A DNA stretch of 22,572 nt from Nemertoderma westbladi (GCA_032718475.1 JAUCBJ010003652.1:1-22572); one strand, 5' to 3'; shown: positions 8,893-18,103, numbered from the stretch's first letter. Notes: generated by a model from the letters alone, not told the origin. Numbers and translations: made by a program.

Positions 8893-8913
8893 CAAACGGA
8901 ACCTCGACCCGTT
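8880..8913. repeat. Perfect 13-bp-arm palindrome at a junction
   Basis: AACGGGTCGAGGT (8880-8892) and ACCTCGACCCGTT (8901-8913) are exact reverse complements around the loop CAAACGGA. It sits exactly where the Penelope-like fragment ends and the non-LTR element copy begins. It may be a fold-back made during insertion, or the end of one element. Confidence 0.8.
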
Positions 8914-9400
8914 AGCTCTATCAAAAATGGATACCATTTGGAAATCAGATCTCTCCAGGCACCTGAAGACTAAGTTCTTTCGAGCCACAGTGGAAAGTGT
9001 ATTTTTATACGGGGGTGAGACCTGGACACTGACTAAATCACTTGAACAACGAATTGATGGTTGCTACACAAGACTACTAAGGGCAGCCTTAAACATCAGC
9101 TGGAGACAACACATGACAAACGCCGAGCTTTATGGTACAATACCACCTGTATCAACCACCCTCTGTGAACGCAGATTAAGATTCAGTGGGCACTGCTGGC
9201 GAAGTAAAGACGAGGTCATACCAGATCTACTTCTCTGGCAACCAACTCATGGAAAGCGTAGTCATGGACGACCGGCCATAACATATATAGATCAACTTGA
9301 AAGAGATACTGAACTTGGGAGAAACGAAATTGCGACAACTATGGAGAATCGGGAAGCCTGGAAGGATCTCATTTCCACTGTCCGAGTTCGCTCGACCTAG
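8914..9400 (+). pseudogene. Non-LTR reverse transcriptase, C-terminal remnant
   Basis: The frame encodes the region behind the polymerase core of non-LTR element proteins: ALSKMDTIWKSDL, LYGGETWTLTKS, a SWRQHMTNAELYG segment, RRLRFSGHCWRSKDEVIPD, LLLWQPTHGKRS, GRPAITYIDQLERDT and a final REAWKDLI, ending with TAG at 9398-9400. Palm motifs are missing because the copy is 5'-truncated. Against copy 2 I see only a few amino-acid differences, for example Cys for Arg in the ERRL segment and His for Arg before GRPA. It is not functional on its own. The closing segment is shared by many RTE/CR1-like animal elements; I cannot fix the clade. Confidence 0.8.
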
Positions 9401-9418
9401 TAGTAGTAGTAGTAGTAA
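8914..9418 (+). mobile_element. 5'-truncated non-LTR element, copy 1
   Basis: Sequence from AGCTCTATC (8914) to the TAG-repeat tail (about 9398-9418) matches the minus-strand copy at 17143-17648 almost base for base. The 5' boundary is set by loss of this match at the palindrome. The 3' tail of TAG repeats resembles the short microsatellite tails of RTE-type non-LTR elements. I see no target duplication for this copy. It keeps only the last part of the reverse transcriptase ORF. Confidence 0.8.
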
Positions 9419-9436
9419 TGTTTTTATCACTCTAAT

Positions 9437-9449
9437 ATAAAATATACAA
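9437..9449. repeat. Left target duplication of the Penelope-like element
   Basis: ATAAAATATACAA here is repeated exactly at 14672-14684. The two copies bracket the Penelope-like gene, its tandem array and its 3' structures, as a target site duplication would. Confidence 0.65.
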
Positions 9450-9487
9450 ACGTTGCGGCAAGCCGACTTCAGAGGGTTATACATTAA

Positions 9488-11626
9488 ATCGAAACCGGAC
9501 GTGACGACCGACCGACCGTGACGAGGAGAGCACCGCGGGTCCCGGCAGGTAGACGGGATCCAGGGGGAGAAAGGACAGATATTTGCCAGCCGGTGGATTA
9601 CAACGAGTTTAGAATCCCCCATAAATGCAGATACGTGACCCCCAGATCAAACAACGAGATCGTAGAGAGTTTCATAATGGATCTACACAAAGCGGTCGAC
9701 AGGGTGACACAAGTACCGAGAAGGGATTTAAACCTCACAACAGATCAATTGAAAGATCTAAAGACTTTAAGAGATGACGAGGATATATCGATCTTAAAGG
9801 GAGATAAGACTGGTAATGTGGTGATAGTGGATAGCCAGATTAGATTGAGAGAGATCAGGAGATCTCTGGACGACAGTGATAAATACAAGCGGCTAGAAGG
9901 AAGCCCAGTGGGAAAATTCAGGGCCGAGTTAAAGAAGATGTTGGATGACTTGGATATCGGGAGCAAGGAACTACGCAGTTATTTGGTGCCGAGATACCCA
10001 GAGAATGGATACGTATTTCCGTTACCCAAAGATCATAAGGATCGCCGGGAGTGGGTGGATTGGGGTGGAGGAGGTGTAGCGCCCAAAATGCGTATAATAA
10101 TTTCAGCTACTGGGACCGTCATAGAGAGAATAGGGAAACTTTTGAATACAATTCTGGAACCACTCTTACAGAGAATGTCCCATTTCATACGAGATTCGGC
10201 GGATGCGAAGATGTCGTTGCCCAAAAGGAAACTCAACGAAGTCACGTTCCTAGCGATGGACGTAGTAGATATGTACCCGTCAGTAAGGTTAGAGGACGCG
10301 GTACAAGCTGTAACTCAGGCATTACTTGAGAATGAAGATATTCTAGAACTTTCAGGATACAGCATTGAGCAGATTGTAGCTATGGTAACCTTTGTGATGG
10401 AGCACACGTATTTCGAGTTCGAGGAGAAGTTTTACTTGCTCAATAAAGGCGTCGGGATGGGAGTCCCAGCTGGTAAAGGGATAGCTGTATTAACCGTGAA
10501 CATGTTACACAAACGGGTGAACCTGGTGAACATGTTTTCCGCCATATATTTTAAATCGTTCGTCGATGATGCAGAATCTATATTTCCAACAAAGCTGTCT
10601 AACTCGGTGAAAGACGCAATAAAGAAAATGTACAATAATGTATGTATGGAAGTATTTGGAAATGACAGCATAAAATTTACTTTCGATTTCGATTTTCATG
10701 AATCAGTATTTCTCGACTTGACTTTGTACCACGATGAAGAAGATGGAGTTATAAAGACAAGGGTATACTTCAAGCCATTATCGGGGAAGTTACCGATACC
10801 GTTCGCCAGCGGACATGATAAGGAAATGCTAATACCAACCGCAAGAGGGCAGCTGTTACGGTTTAACAGGCTGTCCAGTAAAGACAATGATTATGAAGCT
10901 GTTAGAGACCGGTATTTGACAGATTGCGCGATATCTGGATATCCGGTAGCGGCATTGGAATCGCTGAGGAATAAGTCGAGGGAAGAGCTAAGAAGGAAGA
11001 GGAATCCGAGGGTTGATAAGAAAGAGAAAATGGTATATTTAACTGTACCGGGACCATTTGGAGAGACCATATCAAGGGTAGTCTCAAACTATAAACGACG
11101 GTTAATAAACTTTCGCTTTAAAGTGGCGGTGTTAAGAAGGAGCGGTCTGAATCTCGGACAACGATTAATAAAGAAGAGGAAGACACAACAACGAAGGGGA
11201 AATGCTAAGTGCGGCACCTCAACGCGTTGCGAGACATGTCCCATCATCCACGATATGGCAGAGACACCATGGGGAGATAAAATCCGGGGGTTCTACACAT
11301 GTGTTTCAACGAATGTGTTATACATAATCACCTGCGAGAAACATGAAGAGCAATATTACATAGGGCAGACCAGACAAAAACTGAGGGACCGAATGAACGG
11401 GCACAGGGCTATGATAAAGAAGTACAGAGGTCCCGCTGCGATGGGACTCGAATACGGAGAGAGAGAGGAACATCTACTCATCGAGCACTTCCGTTGGTGC
11501 GAGTTGGGAGATATGCGTGTAACGATTTTCCGAGGCTTCACGAGGGACGGGGACAGGGTGCATGCGGAAGCGAACTACATTAGGAAGTACAAACCAGCAT
11601 TAAACAAAATGCAACCGATAGTCTAG
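9488..11626 (+). CDS. Penelope-like reverse transcriptase with GIY-YIG endonuclease
   Basis: The frame is open from 9488 to TAG at 11624. No ATG occurs before 9677, yet sequence upstream of that looks coding, so the true start is uncertain. Residues are counted from 9518. KGDKTGN (94-100) is the family's N-terminal signature. YVFPLPKDHK (165-174) matches the usual GLPKIHK. Motif A is LAMDVVDMYPSV with D248. Motif B is GVGMGVPAGKG (311-321), unlike the usual GLPMGSPLSP. Motif C is FVDD (348-351). A Cys cluster (C565, C571, C574) leads to the C-terminal nuclease, with LYIITC then YYIG (613-616), RQKLRDRMNGHR and the late Glu E684. The product makes cDNA from its own RNA and nicks target DNA in the nucleus. 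The frame has no stop or frameshift, so the copy may be young. The altered motif B is the oddest point. Confidence 0.9.
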   Translation: METGRDDRPTVTRRAPRVPAGRRDPGGERTDICQPVDYNEFRIPHKCRYVTPRSNNEIVESFIMDLHKAVDRVTQVPRRDLNLTTDQLKDLKTLRDDEDISILKGDKTGNVVIVDSQIRLREIRRSLDDSDKYKRLEGSPVGKFRAELKKMLDDLDIGSKELRSYLVPRYPENGYVFPLPKDHKDRREWVDWGGGGVAPKMRIIISATGTVIERIGKLLNTILEPLLQRMSHFIRDSADAKMSLPKRKLNEVTFLAMDVVDMYPSVRLEDAVQAVTQALLENEDILELSGYSIEQIVAMVTFVMEHTYFEFEEKFYLLNKGVGMGVPAGKGIAVLTVNMLHKRVNLVNMFSAIYFKSFVDDAESIFPTKLSNSVKDAIKKMYNNVCMEVFGNDSIKFTFDFDFHESVFLDLTLYHDEEDGVIKTRVYFKPLSGKLPIPFASGHDKEMLIPTARGQLLRFNRLSSKDNDYEAVRDRYLTDCAISGYPVAALESLRNKSREELRRKRNPRVDKKEKMVYLTVPGPFGETISRVVSNYKRRLINFRFKVAVLRRSGLNLGQRLIKKRKTQQRRGNAKCGTSTRCETCPIIHDMAETPWGDKIRGFYTCVSTNVLYIITCEKHEEQYYIGQTRQKLRDRMNGHRAMIKKYRGPAAMGLEYGEREEHLLIEHFRWCELGDMRVTIFRGFTRDGDRVHAEANYIRKYKPALNKMQPIV

Positions 11627-11685
11627 GAACGGGTTCGGAGAAGGGAAAGAGGGACTCCTTAGTTTTGAACTATATGGGTAATACT

Positions 11686-13988
11686 GGTGCCGTCGATATA
11701 GTTTTGTTTAATTGTTATTTTACGGTTTCTATGGTTGCGTACAGTAATGTGGTAGTAATTTTGGGTTATGTTATGTAATAATGGTGCTGTTGATATAGTT
11801 TCAGTTTAATTGTTATTTTACGGTTTCTATGGTTGCGTACAGTAATGTGGTATTAATTTTGGGTTATGTTATGTAATAATGGTGCTGTTGATATAGTTTC
11901 AGTTTAATTGTTAGTTTACGGTTTCTATGGTTGCGTACAGTAATGTGGTATTAATTTTGGGTTATGTTATGTAATAATGGTGCTGTTGATATAGTTTCAG
12001 TTTAATTGTTAGTTTACGGTTTCTATGGTTGCGTACAGTAATGTGGTATTAATTTTGGGTTATGTTATGTAATAATGGTGCTGTTGATATAGTTTCAGTT
12101 TAATTGTTAGTTTACGGTTTCTATGGTTGCGTACAGTAATGTGGTATTAATTTTGGGTTATGTTATGTAATAATGGTGCTGTTGATATAGTTTCAGTTTA
12201 ATTGTTATTTTACGGTTTCTATGGTTGCGTACAGTAATGTGGTATTAATTTTGGGTTATGTTATGTAATAATGGTGCTGTTGATATAGTTTCAGTATAAT
12301 TGTTGTTTTACGGTTTCTATGGTTGCGTACAGTAATGTGGTATTAATTTTGGGTTATGTTATGTAATAATGGTGCTGTTGATATAGTTTCAGTTTAATTG
12401 TTATTTTACGGTTTCTATGGTTGCGTACAGTAATGTGGTATTAATTTTGGGTTATGTTATGTAATAATGGTGCTGTTGATATAGTTTCAGTATAATTGTT
12501 ATTTTACGGTTTCTATGGTTGCGTACAGTAATGTGGTATTAATTTTGGGTTATGTTATGTAATAATGGGGCTGTTAATATAGTTTCAGTTTAATCGTTAT
12601 TTTACGGTTTCTATGGTTGCGTACAGTAATGTGGTATTAATTGGTAAATTAATGTGGTATTAATTTTGGTTTATGTTATGTAATAATGGGGCTGTTGATA
12701 ATTGTTATTTTACGGTTTCTATGGTTGCGTACTAATGGTATTAATTGGTAAATTAATGTGGTATTAATTTTGGTTTATGTTATGTAATAATGGGGCTGTT
12801 GATATAGTTTCAGTTTAATCGTTATTTTACGGTTTCTATGGCTGCGTACAGTAATGTGGTATTAATTGGTAAATTAATGTGGTATTAATTTTGGTTTATG
12901 TTATGTAATAATGGGGCTGTTGATAATTGTTATTTTACGGTTTCTATGGTTGCGTACTAATGGTATTAATTGGTAAATTAATGTGGTATTAATTTTGGTT
13001 TATGTTATGTAATAATGGGGCTGTTGATAATTGTTATTTTACGGTTTCTATGGTTGCGTACAGTAATGTGGTAGTAATTTTGGTTTATGTTATGTAATAA
13101 TGGTGCTGTTGATATAGTTTCAGTTTAATTGTTATTTTACGGTTTCTATGGTTGCGTACAGTAATGTGGTATTAATTTTGGGTTATGTTATGTAATAATG
13201 GTGCTGTTGATATAGTTTCAGTTTAATCGTTATTTTACGGTTTCCTGCGGTCGCGTACAGTAATGTGGTATTAATTTTGGTTTATGTTATGTAATAATGG
13301 TGCTGTTGATATAGTTTCAGTTTAATTGTTATTTTACGGTTTCTATGGTTGCGTACAGTAATGTGGTAGTAATTTTGGTTTATGTTATGTAATAATGGTG
13401 CTGTTGATATAGTTTCAGTTTAATTGTTATTTTACGGTTTCTATGGTTGCGTACAGTAATGTGGTATTAATTTTGGTTTATGTTATGTAATAATGGTGCT
13501 GTTGATATAGTTTCAGTTTAATCGTTATTTTACGGTTTCCTACGGTCGCGTACAGTAATGTGGTATTAATTTTGGTTTATGTTATGTAATAATGGTGCTG
13601 TTGATATAGTTTCAGTTTAATCGTTATTTTACGGTTTCTATGGCTGCGTACAGTAATGTGGTATTAATTTTGGTTTTTATGTTATGTAATAATGGTGCTG
13701 TTGATATAGTTTCAGTTTAATTGTTATTTTGACGGTTTCTATGGTTGCGTACAGTAATGTGGTATTAATTTTGGTTTATGTTATGTAATAATGGTGCTGT
13801 TGATATAGTTTCAGTTTAATCGTTATTTTACGGTTTCTATGGTTGCGTACAGTAATGTGGTATTAATTTTGGTTTATGTTATGTAATAATGGTGCTGTTG
13901 ATATAGTTTCTGTTTAATCGTTATTTTACGGTTTCCTACGGTCGCGTACAGTAATGTGATACAGTTTCTGAGTTATGTTAAATAATAC
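11686..13988 (+). repeat. 98-bp minisatellite inside the Penelope-like element
   Basis: About 23 head-to-tail units start 60 bases after the RT stop codon. Using the word GGTGCTGTTG as a phase mark, spacing is 97 or 98 for the first nine steps (11686 to 12567). It is then 121, 104, 121, 104 and 85 (12567 to 13102), and 98-100 to 13891. The 121- and 104-bp variants share an inserted AATTGGTAAATTAATGTGGT segment, and the 104- and 85-bp variants lack part of the TATAGTTTCAGTTTAAT stretch. The 225-bp pair 12567-12791 is duplicated at 12792-13016. A later subset carries TCCTACGGTCGCG in place of TCTATGGTTGCG. Confidence 0.95.
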
Positions 13989-14330
13989 GGTCGCGTACAT
14001 ACACTAAGGTAATATTTAACTTCTGATCTATGTAGTAAAGTGAGGCTGTTGATATAGTTTTGTTTAGTAGTTAGCTTCAGTTTCCTAGCGTCGCGTTCAG
14101 TAATGTGATATTAGTAATTCTGATTTATGTAAGTGATAACGGTTTTGTTTAATAGTTATTTTTTGCGGTTACTATGGTCGAGGAGGTACAAAAATAATTA
14201 TGGTAATGTTAAGGGTATTTGGTGCAGTAGATATAGTATTGTGCAATAAGGTACGCTGGCTACAGTATATCGGCCGAGCCTACGCGTAGGTCATTATTTA
14301 TAGACTGAGGGAGGGAGTTTGTACTACAGG
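13989..14330 (+). repeat. Degenerate tail of the minisatellite and spacer
   Basis: Phrases of the 98-bp unit recur with many changes: ACGGTCGCGTACA near 13988, GAGGCTGTTGATATAGTTTT near 14042, and GTTTTGTTTAATAGTTATTTT near 14142. They fade by about 14190. The palindrome CCTACGCGTAGG lies at 14279-14290. No gene is seen. Confidence 0.6.
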
Positions 14331-14447
14331 ACAGTAGTGCAGCATTTAACTGACGGTACATTTGTACACGTTGCACTGCTGTACAGTTGGTTGGACTATT
14401 AATTGTAGAATATAGGCAACTGGCCTACCAGAAAGAAAACGTCTGGT
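14331..14447 (+). other. Serial RNA stems in the element's 3' UTR
   Basis: ACAGTAGTGCAGC (14331-14343) pairs along its full length with GTTGCACTGCTGT (14370-14382) using two G-U pairs, with GTACA-TT-TGTAC (14356-14367) inside. CAGTTG (14384-14389) pairs with CAACTG (14417-14422), and ACCAGA (14427-14432) with TCTGGT (14442-14447). They stand immediately next to one another. Reverse transcriptases of this kind usually recognise 3' structures in their own RNA, so these may be template-recognition stems; that role is inferred. Confidence 0.5.
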
Positions 14448-14560
14448 TGAAACGTGTAGTGGAAACATAAATCTTCTATATTTGGTTTGCTTTAGCCTTC
14501 TGTTTGGTACTGTAGAATTTCTGTATGTAGGGCCAGTCTTGCTGTTGGTTTTTATTGTTG

Positions 14561-14610
14561 AATTGGTGCTCTGAAGATGGCCCTAGGGGCAGAAATATAT
14601 AAGCTGGGTT
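14561..14610 (+). ncRNA. Candidate hammerhead ribozyme of the Penelope-like element
   Basis: The conserved core is present: CTGAAGA (14571-14577, the CUGANGA box), a stem II hairpin (14578-14591, TG/CA and CCC/GGG around TA, one G-G mismatch) and GAA-A (14592-14595). Stem III would be a single A-U pair (14595 with 14600) closing a four-base loop, as short as the minimal stem III of hammerheads in this element class. H17 is A14601, the expected cleavage site. Stem I would be GCT/AGC (14568-14570 with 14602-14604), an internal loop, then AATT/GGTT (14561-14564 with 14607-14610). Weak points are the short stems I and III and the mismatch. The copy may be weakly active or need dimerisation. Confidence 0.55.
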
Positions 14611-14671
14611 GAATATTTAATATTTAAGGTTTAATATCGAGGGTAGTCCCCTAGCTCGACGTCCGGTTTCG

Positions 14672-14684
14672 ATAAAATATACAA
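14672..14684. repeat. Right target duplication of the Penelope-like element
   Basis: Exact second copy of ATAAAATATACAA from 9437-9449, directly after the element's last bases CCGGTTTCG. Confidence 0.65.
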
Positions 14685-15404
14685 TTTTTTGAAATGTCAT
14701 ACTGCACATACTTTTGCTTCTGCTCCAAAAATACCCATTAGGACTCACAACTAAACATCACATATTATATTAATTAACTAGGGAATTTTCATTCAGAATA
14801 CAATTACAATCTGAATGATTGATTAGATCATTAGGTTAATTACTGTCCTATTTCTATGGCTAATACTTACAGAAACAATTTACAATCGATACTGGAACAT
14901 TGAAAGTAAAAGTTGAGATTTTAGGTTGTAAACAGTTTGTATTTAAGGAAGGTGCAATAAATATATTTTTACAGTATAAATGATATAAGTTGTGTTTAAA
15001 TCGGTTGTATACTTATGTTGTTAGGCCTATTGCTGTCCAAGGAAACTGTTCATCTGTATAATTATAACGACTCTAATATCTAGTTTGTATAAACTATAAA
15101 AGAACAGTTATTGCGTTTGTACAGTTTCAATGTTCTCCAATTATTTTGTAAGTTACTCTGTATGAATGACGTCTGAGTTTGTGGGATTTACTTTTATCTT
15201 AGTATTATAATGAGCTGATTGTTATTCTTTCGCCATGCGCTCGAACGAATGATTTTGGATCGAATCACACACATGAGTGCATTATAAAGCTCACGCGCCC
15301 AGACATTGCAACAACTGCTTCGCCAACCGTAACCTCCAAATGAACTACAGTTTCCAAGCAAAAATTATTTGTAAATCTTCAGATTTACTTACTGTAAGAA
15401 AATC

Positions 15405-15452
15405 GTGTCTGTTTGTTTGTTTGCTTGTCTGTCTTTCTGTCTGTCTGTTTTT
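15405..15452 (+). repeat. TGTY tetranucleotide microsatellite
   Basis: Alternating TGTC, TGTT and TTTC units run for about 48 bases. Read in frame they give the low-complexity string CLFVCLLVCLSVCLFF, which is an artefact of the repeat. Confidence 0.8.
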
Positions 15453-16078
15453 CACGCGAAAGGCTCCGAAACTATCTGGTCAATTGTTTTGTTTTTAGTA
15501 CCCTCCTGTAGTGTATGGTCTGAATGGGTGTATAAAGCAATTTTCAGAAAAATAGTCATTAGTTTTTGCAAAAAATGAACGAAAAATAAACAAAAAGTGC
15601 CATAGACGCAATGGTAAAATAACACCAATAACAGCTGGTGTTCAAAATAGGTTATGTAATGCATTTCTACACAAGGCTTAGTATAAATCGACGAGGTTGC
15701 CAAGATTATTGTACTTAGTACACCCATACTGTTTGCTTAGGCCCTACTGCCTAAACTCCACTCCCTTACAAACTTGAAATTCTTCATAGTGTGTGTTAAA
15801 TATGTTATACAGCTGATAGCCTTCTCAGTCAAGGTATGGGCGATGAATTTTAGTAATAATGTAGGTCTTCAACTCTAGTACTACAATAATTGGGGTAATT
15901 AGAATCATGAGAGGGAAACGTTGGTATTTTTGTTTCAGCTGATGGATGGTATTTACATCCGGCGTGCTTGCACGCCACTAATTTATAAAGCTATTTCTTG
16001 TTTTTACATGTACAGGGAAAATTAACAAATCTAATGGTGAACAATTTATCGTCCTGAACGGTCCAATTTCACAGATGT

Positions 16079-16190
16079 GTTTTTTGCCGCGTTTTTTTGT
16101 CCAGTTTTGGGACTAGTTTTTTTTGTCCGCGTTTTTTTAGCGCGTTCTTATGTGGTGTCGTAGGCCGCATTTGTGGACGCGGCAAAAAAC
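16079..16190. repeat. Inverted repeat, GTTTTTTGCCGCGT arms
   Basis: GTTTTTTGCCGCGT (16079-16092) and ACGCGGCAAAAAAC (16177-16190) are exact reverse complements 84 bases apart. The spacer holds further TTTTGTCCGCG-like words. It may be a small fold-back or MITE-like unit; no clear target duplication was found. Confidence 0.6.
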
Positions 16191-16298
16191 GCCTCAAAGA
16201 AAATGTTTTTTAAATATTATCATGTATTTTTCCACAGGGAAGACCAATAAATATTCTGACTCTTTTGTGCAGTAAATAAAATAGATTATTTTATATAT

Positions 16299-16387
16299 TT
16301 ATTATTTACATATAGTAGATATAAATTTACCGAGCTCAGCTAGCGAAGTCCATACGCTAGTCCAATGAACGAGTAGGTAAATAATAA
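16299..16387. repeat. Nested inverted repeats
   Basis: TTATTATTTAC (16299-16309) is the reverse complement of GTAAATAATAA (16377-16387). CTAGCG (16340-16345) and CGCTAG (16355-16360) form a hairpin in the centre. The symmetry suggests a small cruciform-forming or MITE-like unit. Confidence 0.5.
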
Positions 16388-17129
16388 CAATTTTTACATG
16401 GAAATAAAATATTACTTTATACCCCGCTGGCCACAAGACGAAATACGACGTCTAACACGGCAATGTGTCGGAACTTCTTTAAGGATTTCTACGCCATGAA
16501 ATTCTAGATAAATGGAGCCATTCAGTTCGAACATATCCGAACGACACGAACGAACGTAGCGAATGATTGCAAATAGAGGTATGATAGAGTTAGGACACTG
16601 TAAATTACTTTGTAACAGGTATGTATGTAGTTTTAACACAAAATTGAAATATTATTTTTTTTATTTTATTATTTATATTTTTTTTTTATAATTGCTGATA
16701 AAAGACAACATATTAAACATTTGATGTTACAAAAAGTGTTAAAGTTGGTGGAATTTCTCGAATTTTGTAATTGAATCGAAGTAAAAAAAGATTATCACCT
16801 GTAATATTTAAAATATTTACCTGGTAATTAAATAAACTTTCATGCGTTACTGGAAATAATTGATTAAGTGGAAGCATTCTGCTGACATGCAGCGATTTAA
16901 AGGACTCCACTTGACCGAAGTTTATTGCTGACATTCTGTCCGACCTTTCCCTATTGTCCCTGTTGTTCTGATATTTCCTGCTCGCGGATAAAGTTAATTG
17001 AAGTACAGGATGTAGGATGCGTGGAGAGGTTATAATACCGGTAATGTACTTGTCCCTTGCAGCTGTCTATAGTAAAGTGTAAGCAAAATTAAATCGCCCA
17101 AGTGAAAATATGGTGCTAAACTACAGTAT

Positions 17130-17142
17130 ATTATTTTCCCTA
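17130..17142. repeat. Target duplication, left of non-LTR copy 2
   Basis: ATTATTTTCCCTA here recurs exactly at 18021-18033, on the other side of the inserted element. Confidence 0.8.
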
Positions 17143-18020
17143 CTACTACTACTACTACTACTAGGTCGAGCGAACTCGGACAGTGGAAATGAGATCCTTC
17201 CAGGCTTCCCGATTCTCCATAGTTGTCGCAATTTCGTTTCTCCCAAGTTCAGTATCCCTTTCAAGTTGATCTATATATGTTATGGCAGGTCGTCCACGAC
17301 TACGCTTTCCATGAGTTGGTTGCCAGAGAAGTAGATCTGGTATGACCTCGTCTTTACTTCGCCAGCAGTGCCCACTGAATCTTAATCTGCGTTCACGGAG
17401 GGTGGTTGATACAGGTGGTATTGTACCATAAAGCTCGGCGTTTGTCATGTGTTGTCTCCAGCTGATATTTAGGGCTGCCCTTAGTAGTCTTGTGTAGCAA
17501 CCATCAATGCGTTGTTCAAGTGATTTAGTCAGTGTCCAGGTCTCACCCCCGTATAAAAATACACTTTCCACTGTGGCTCGAAAGAACTTAGTCTTCAGGT
17601 GCCTGGAGAGATCTGATTTCCAGATGGTATCCATTTTTGATAGAGCTACCCAAGCCTTTGCTTTCCTAACTTCTATGTCCTTTTTGCTACTCTCTATCCA
17701 TGATCCAAGGTACTGGAAGTCATCGACCTTCCTTAGTTGATTATTATCAATGGTTGTCAAGTTTCCATTAACTTTAAAATTCATGAATTCCGTCTTGGTA
17801 GCATTTATATGCAATCCAACCCCCTTAGCAGTCCTCTCCACTTTATTTAGTAGAAGCTGTGCATCTGCTAGCGTATTAGAGAGCAGGGCGATGTCATCCG
17901 CAAAGTCGGTGTCTGTGACTGTAGTTGCCGGATATCTACTACTTCTACGTTCTTGAAGTGTGAATCCCAGATCTTCACCCTTTGTGGCCGTCCTCATTGC
18001 GTAATCCAGCACAATTACAA
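17143..18020 (-). mobile_element. 5'-truncated non-LTR element, copy 2
   Basis: The insertion is delimited on both sides by the 13-bp duplication ATTATTTTCCCTA. Its 3' end (low coordinates) has a tail of CTA repeats, that is TAG on the coding strand, as in copy 1. The 5' end at 18020 is truncated inside the reverse transcriptase gene. About 500 bases are nearly identical to copy 1, so both are recent, and copy 2 extends further 5'. The microsatellite tail and truncation are typical of target-primed reverse transcription. Confidence 0.85.
17161..18012 (-). pseudogene. Non-LTR reverse transcriptase, C-terminal third
   Basis: The minus-strand frame has 283 codons with no internal stop. It opens inside the palm domain with LDYAMRTATKGEDLGF and RRSSRYPATTVTD, then FADDIALLSN, the catalytic YADD-type motif C with two Asp. 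AKGVGLHINATKTEFMNF (motif D region) and FQYLGSWIESS (motif E region) follow, and then the C-terminal region shared with copy 1, ending SGHCWRSKDEVIPDLLLW, GRPAITYIDQLERDT and REAWKDLI. The endonuclease and the front of the reverse transcriptase are missing, so it is a dead-on-arrival copy. It resembles RTE/CR1-like elements that are common in marine invertebrates; the clade is not settled. The short frame at 17110-17334 on the plus strand with a signal-peptide look is only its antisense. Confidence 0.85.
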
Positions 18021-18103
18021 ATTATTTTCCCTAATGTTATTAAAATTTGTAGACAATTATTTGGTGGGTATTGTACATAAATTCAACAGATGCAACGCGC
18101 CAG

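Larger units (their letters stand above)
9450..14671 (+). mobile_element. Penelope-like retroelement with ribozyme and minisatellite
   Basis: The 5.2-kb element is bounded by the 13-bp direct repeat ATAAAATATACAA. In order it holds about 40 bases of leader, one RT plus GIY-YIG open frame, a 98-bp minisatellite, a set of RNA stems, a candidate hammerhead ribozyme and a short AT-rich end. Animal Penelope-like elements are known to carry hammerhead motifs in their terminal regions and to have irregular ends. The first 15 bases at 9488 (ATCGAAACCGGACGT) recur inverted at 14659-14673, so the ends contain a short inverted repeat. No second ribozyme copy was found near the 5' end, so the left end may be truncated, although the coding frame is intact. 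Confidence 0.75.
14685..17129. other. Gene-free stretch with small repeats
   Basis: I see no supported gene. It contains a TGTY tetranucleotide tract (15405-15452), an inverted repeat with poly-T/poly-A arms (16079-16190), another inverted repeat at 16299-16387, and a T/A-rich run at 16645-16692. Open frames here are below 95 codons with no recognisable domain. Confidence 0.5.

Noticed and set aside
8893-8988. Extension of the GIY-YIG frame into a longer 169-codon protein
   Set aside because: Past the palindrome the frame is antisense to the non-LTR element, so the longer product is a junction artefact.
11686-13988. Regular repeats as a CRISPR array
   Set aside because: Units are contiguous with no unique spacers, lie inside a eukaryotic retroelement, and are about 98 bp long.
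17110-17334. Plus-strand frame with a poly-Leu, signal-peptide-like start
   Set aside because: The Leu run is the CTA microsatellite tail of the non-LTR element read antisense.
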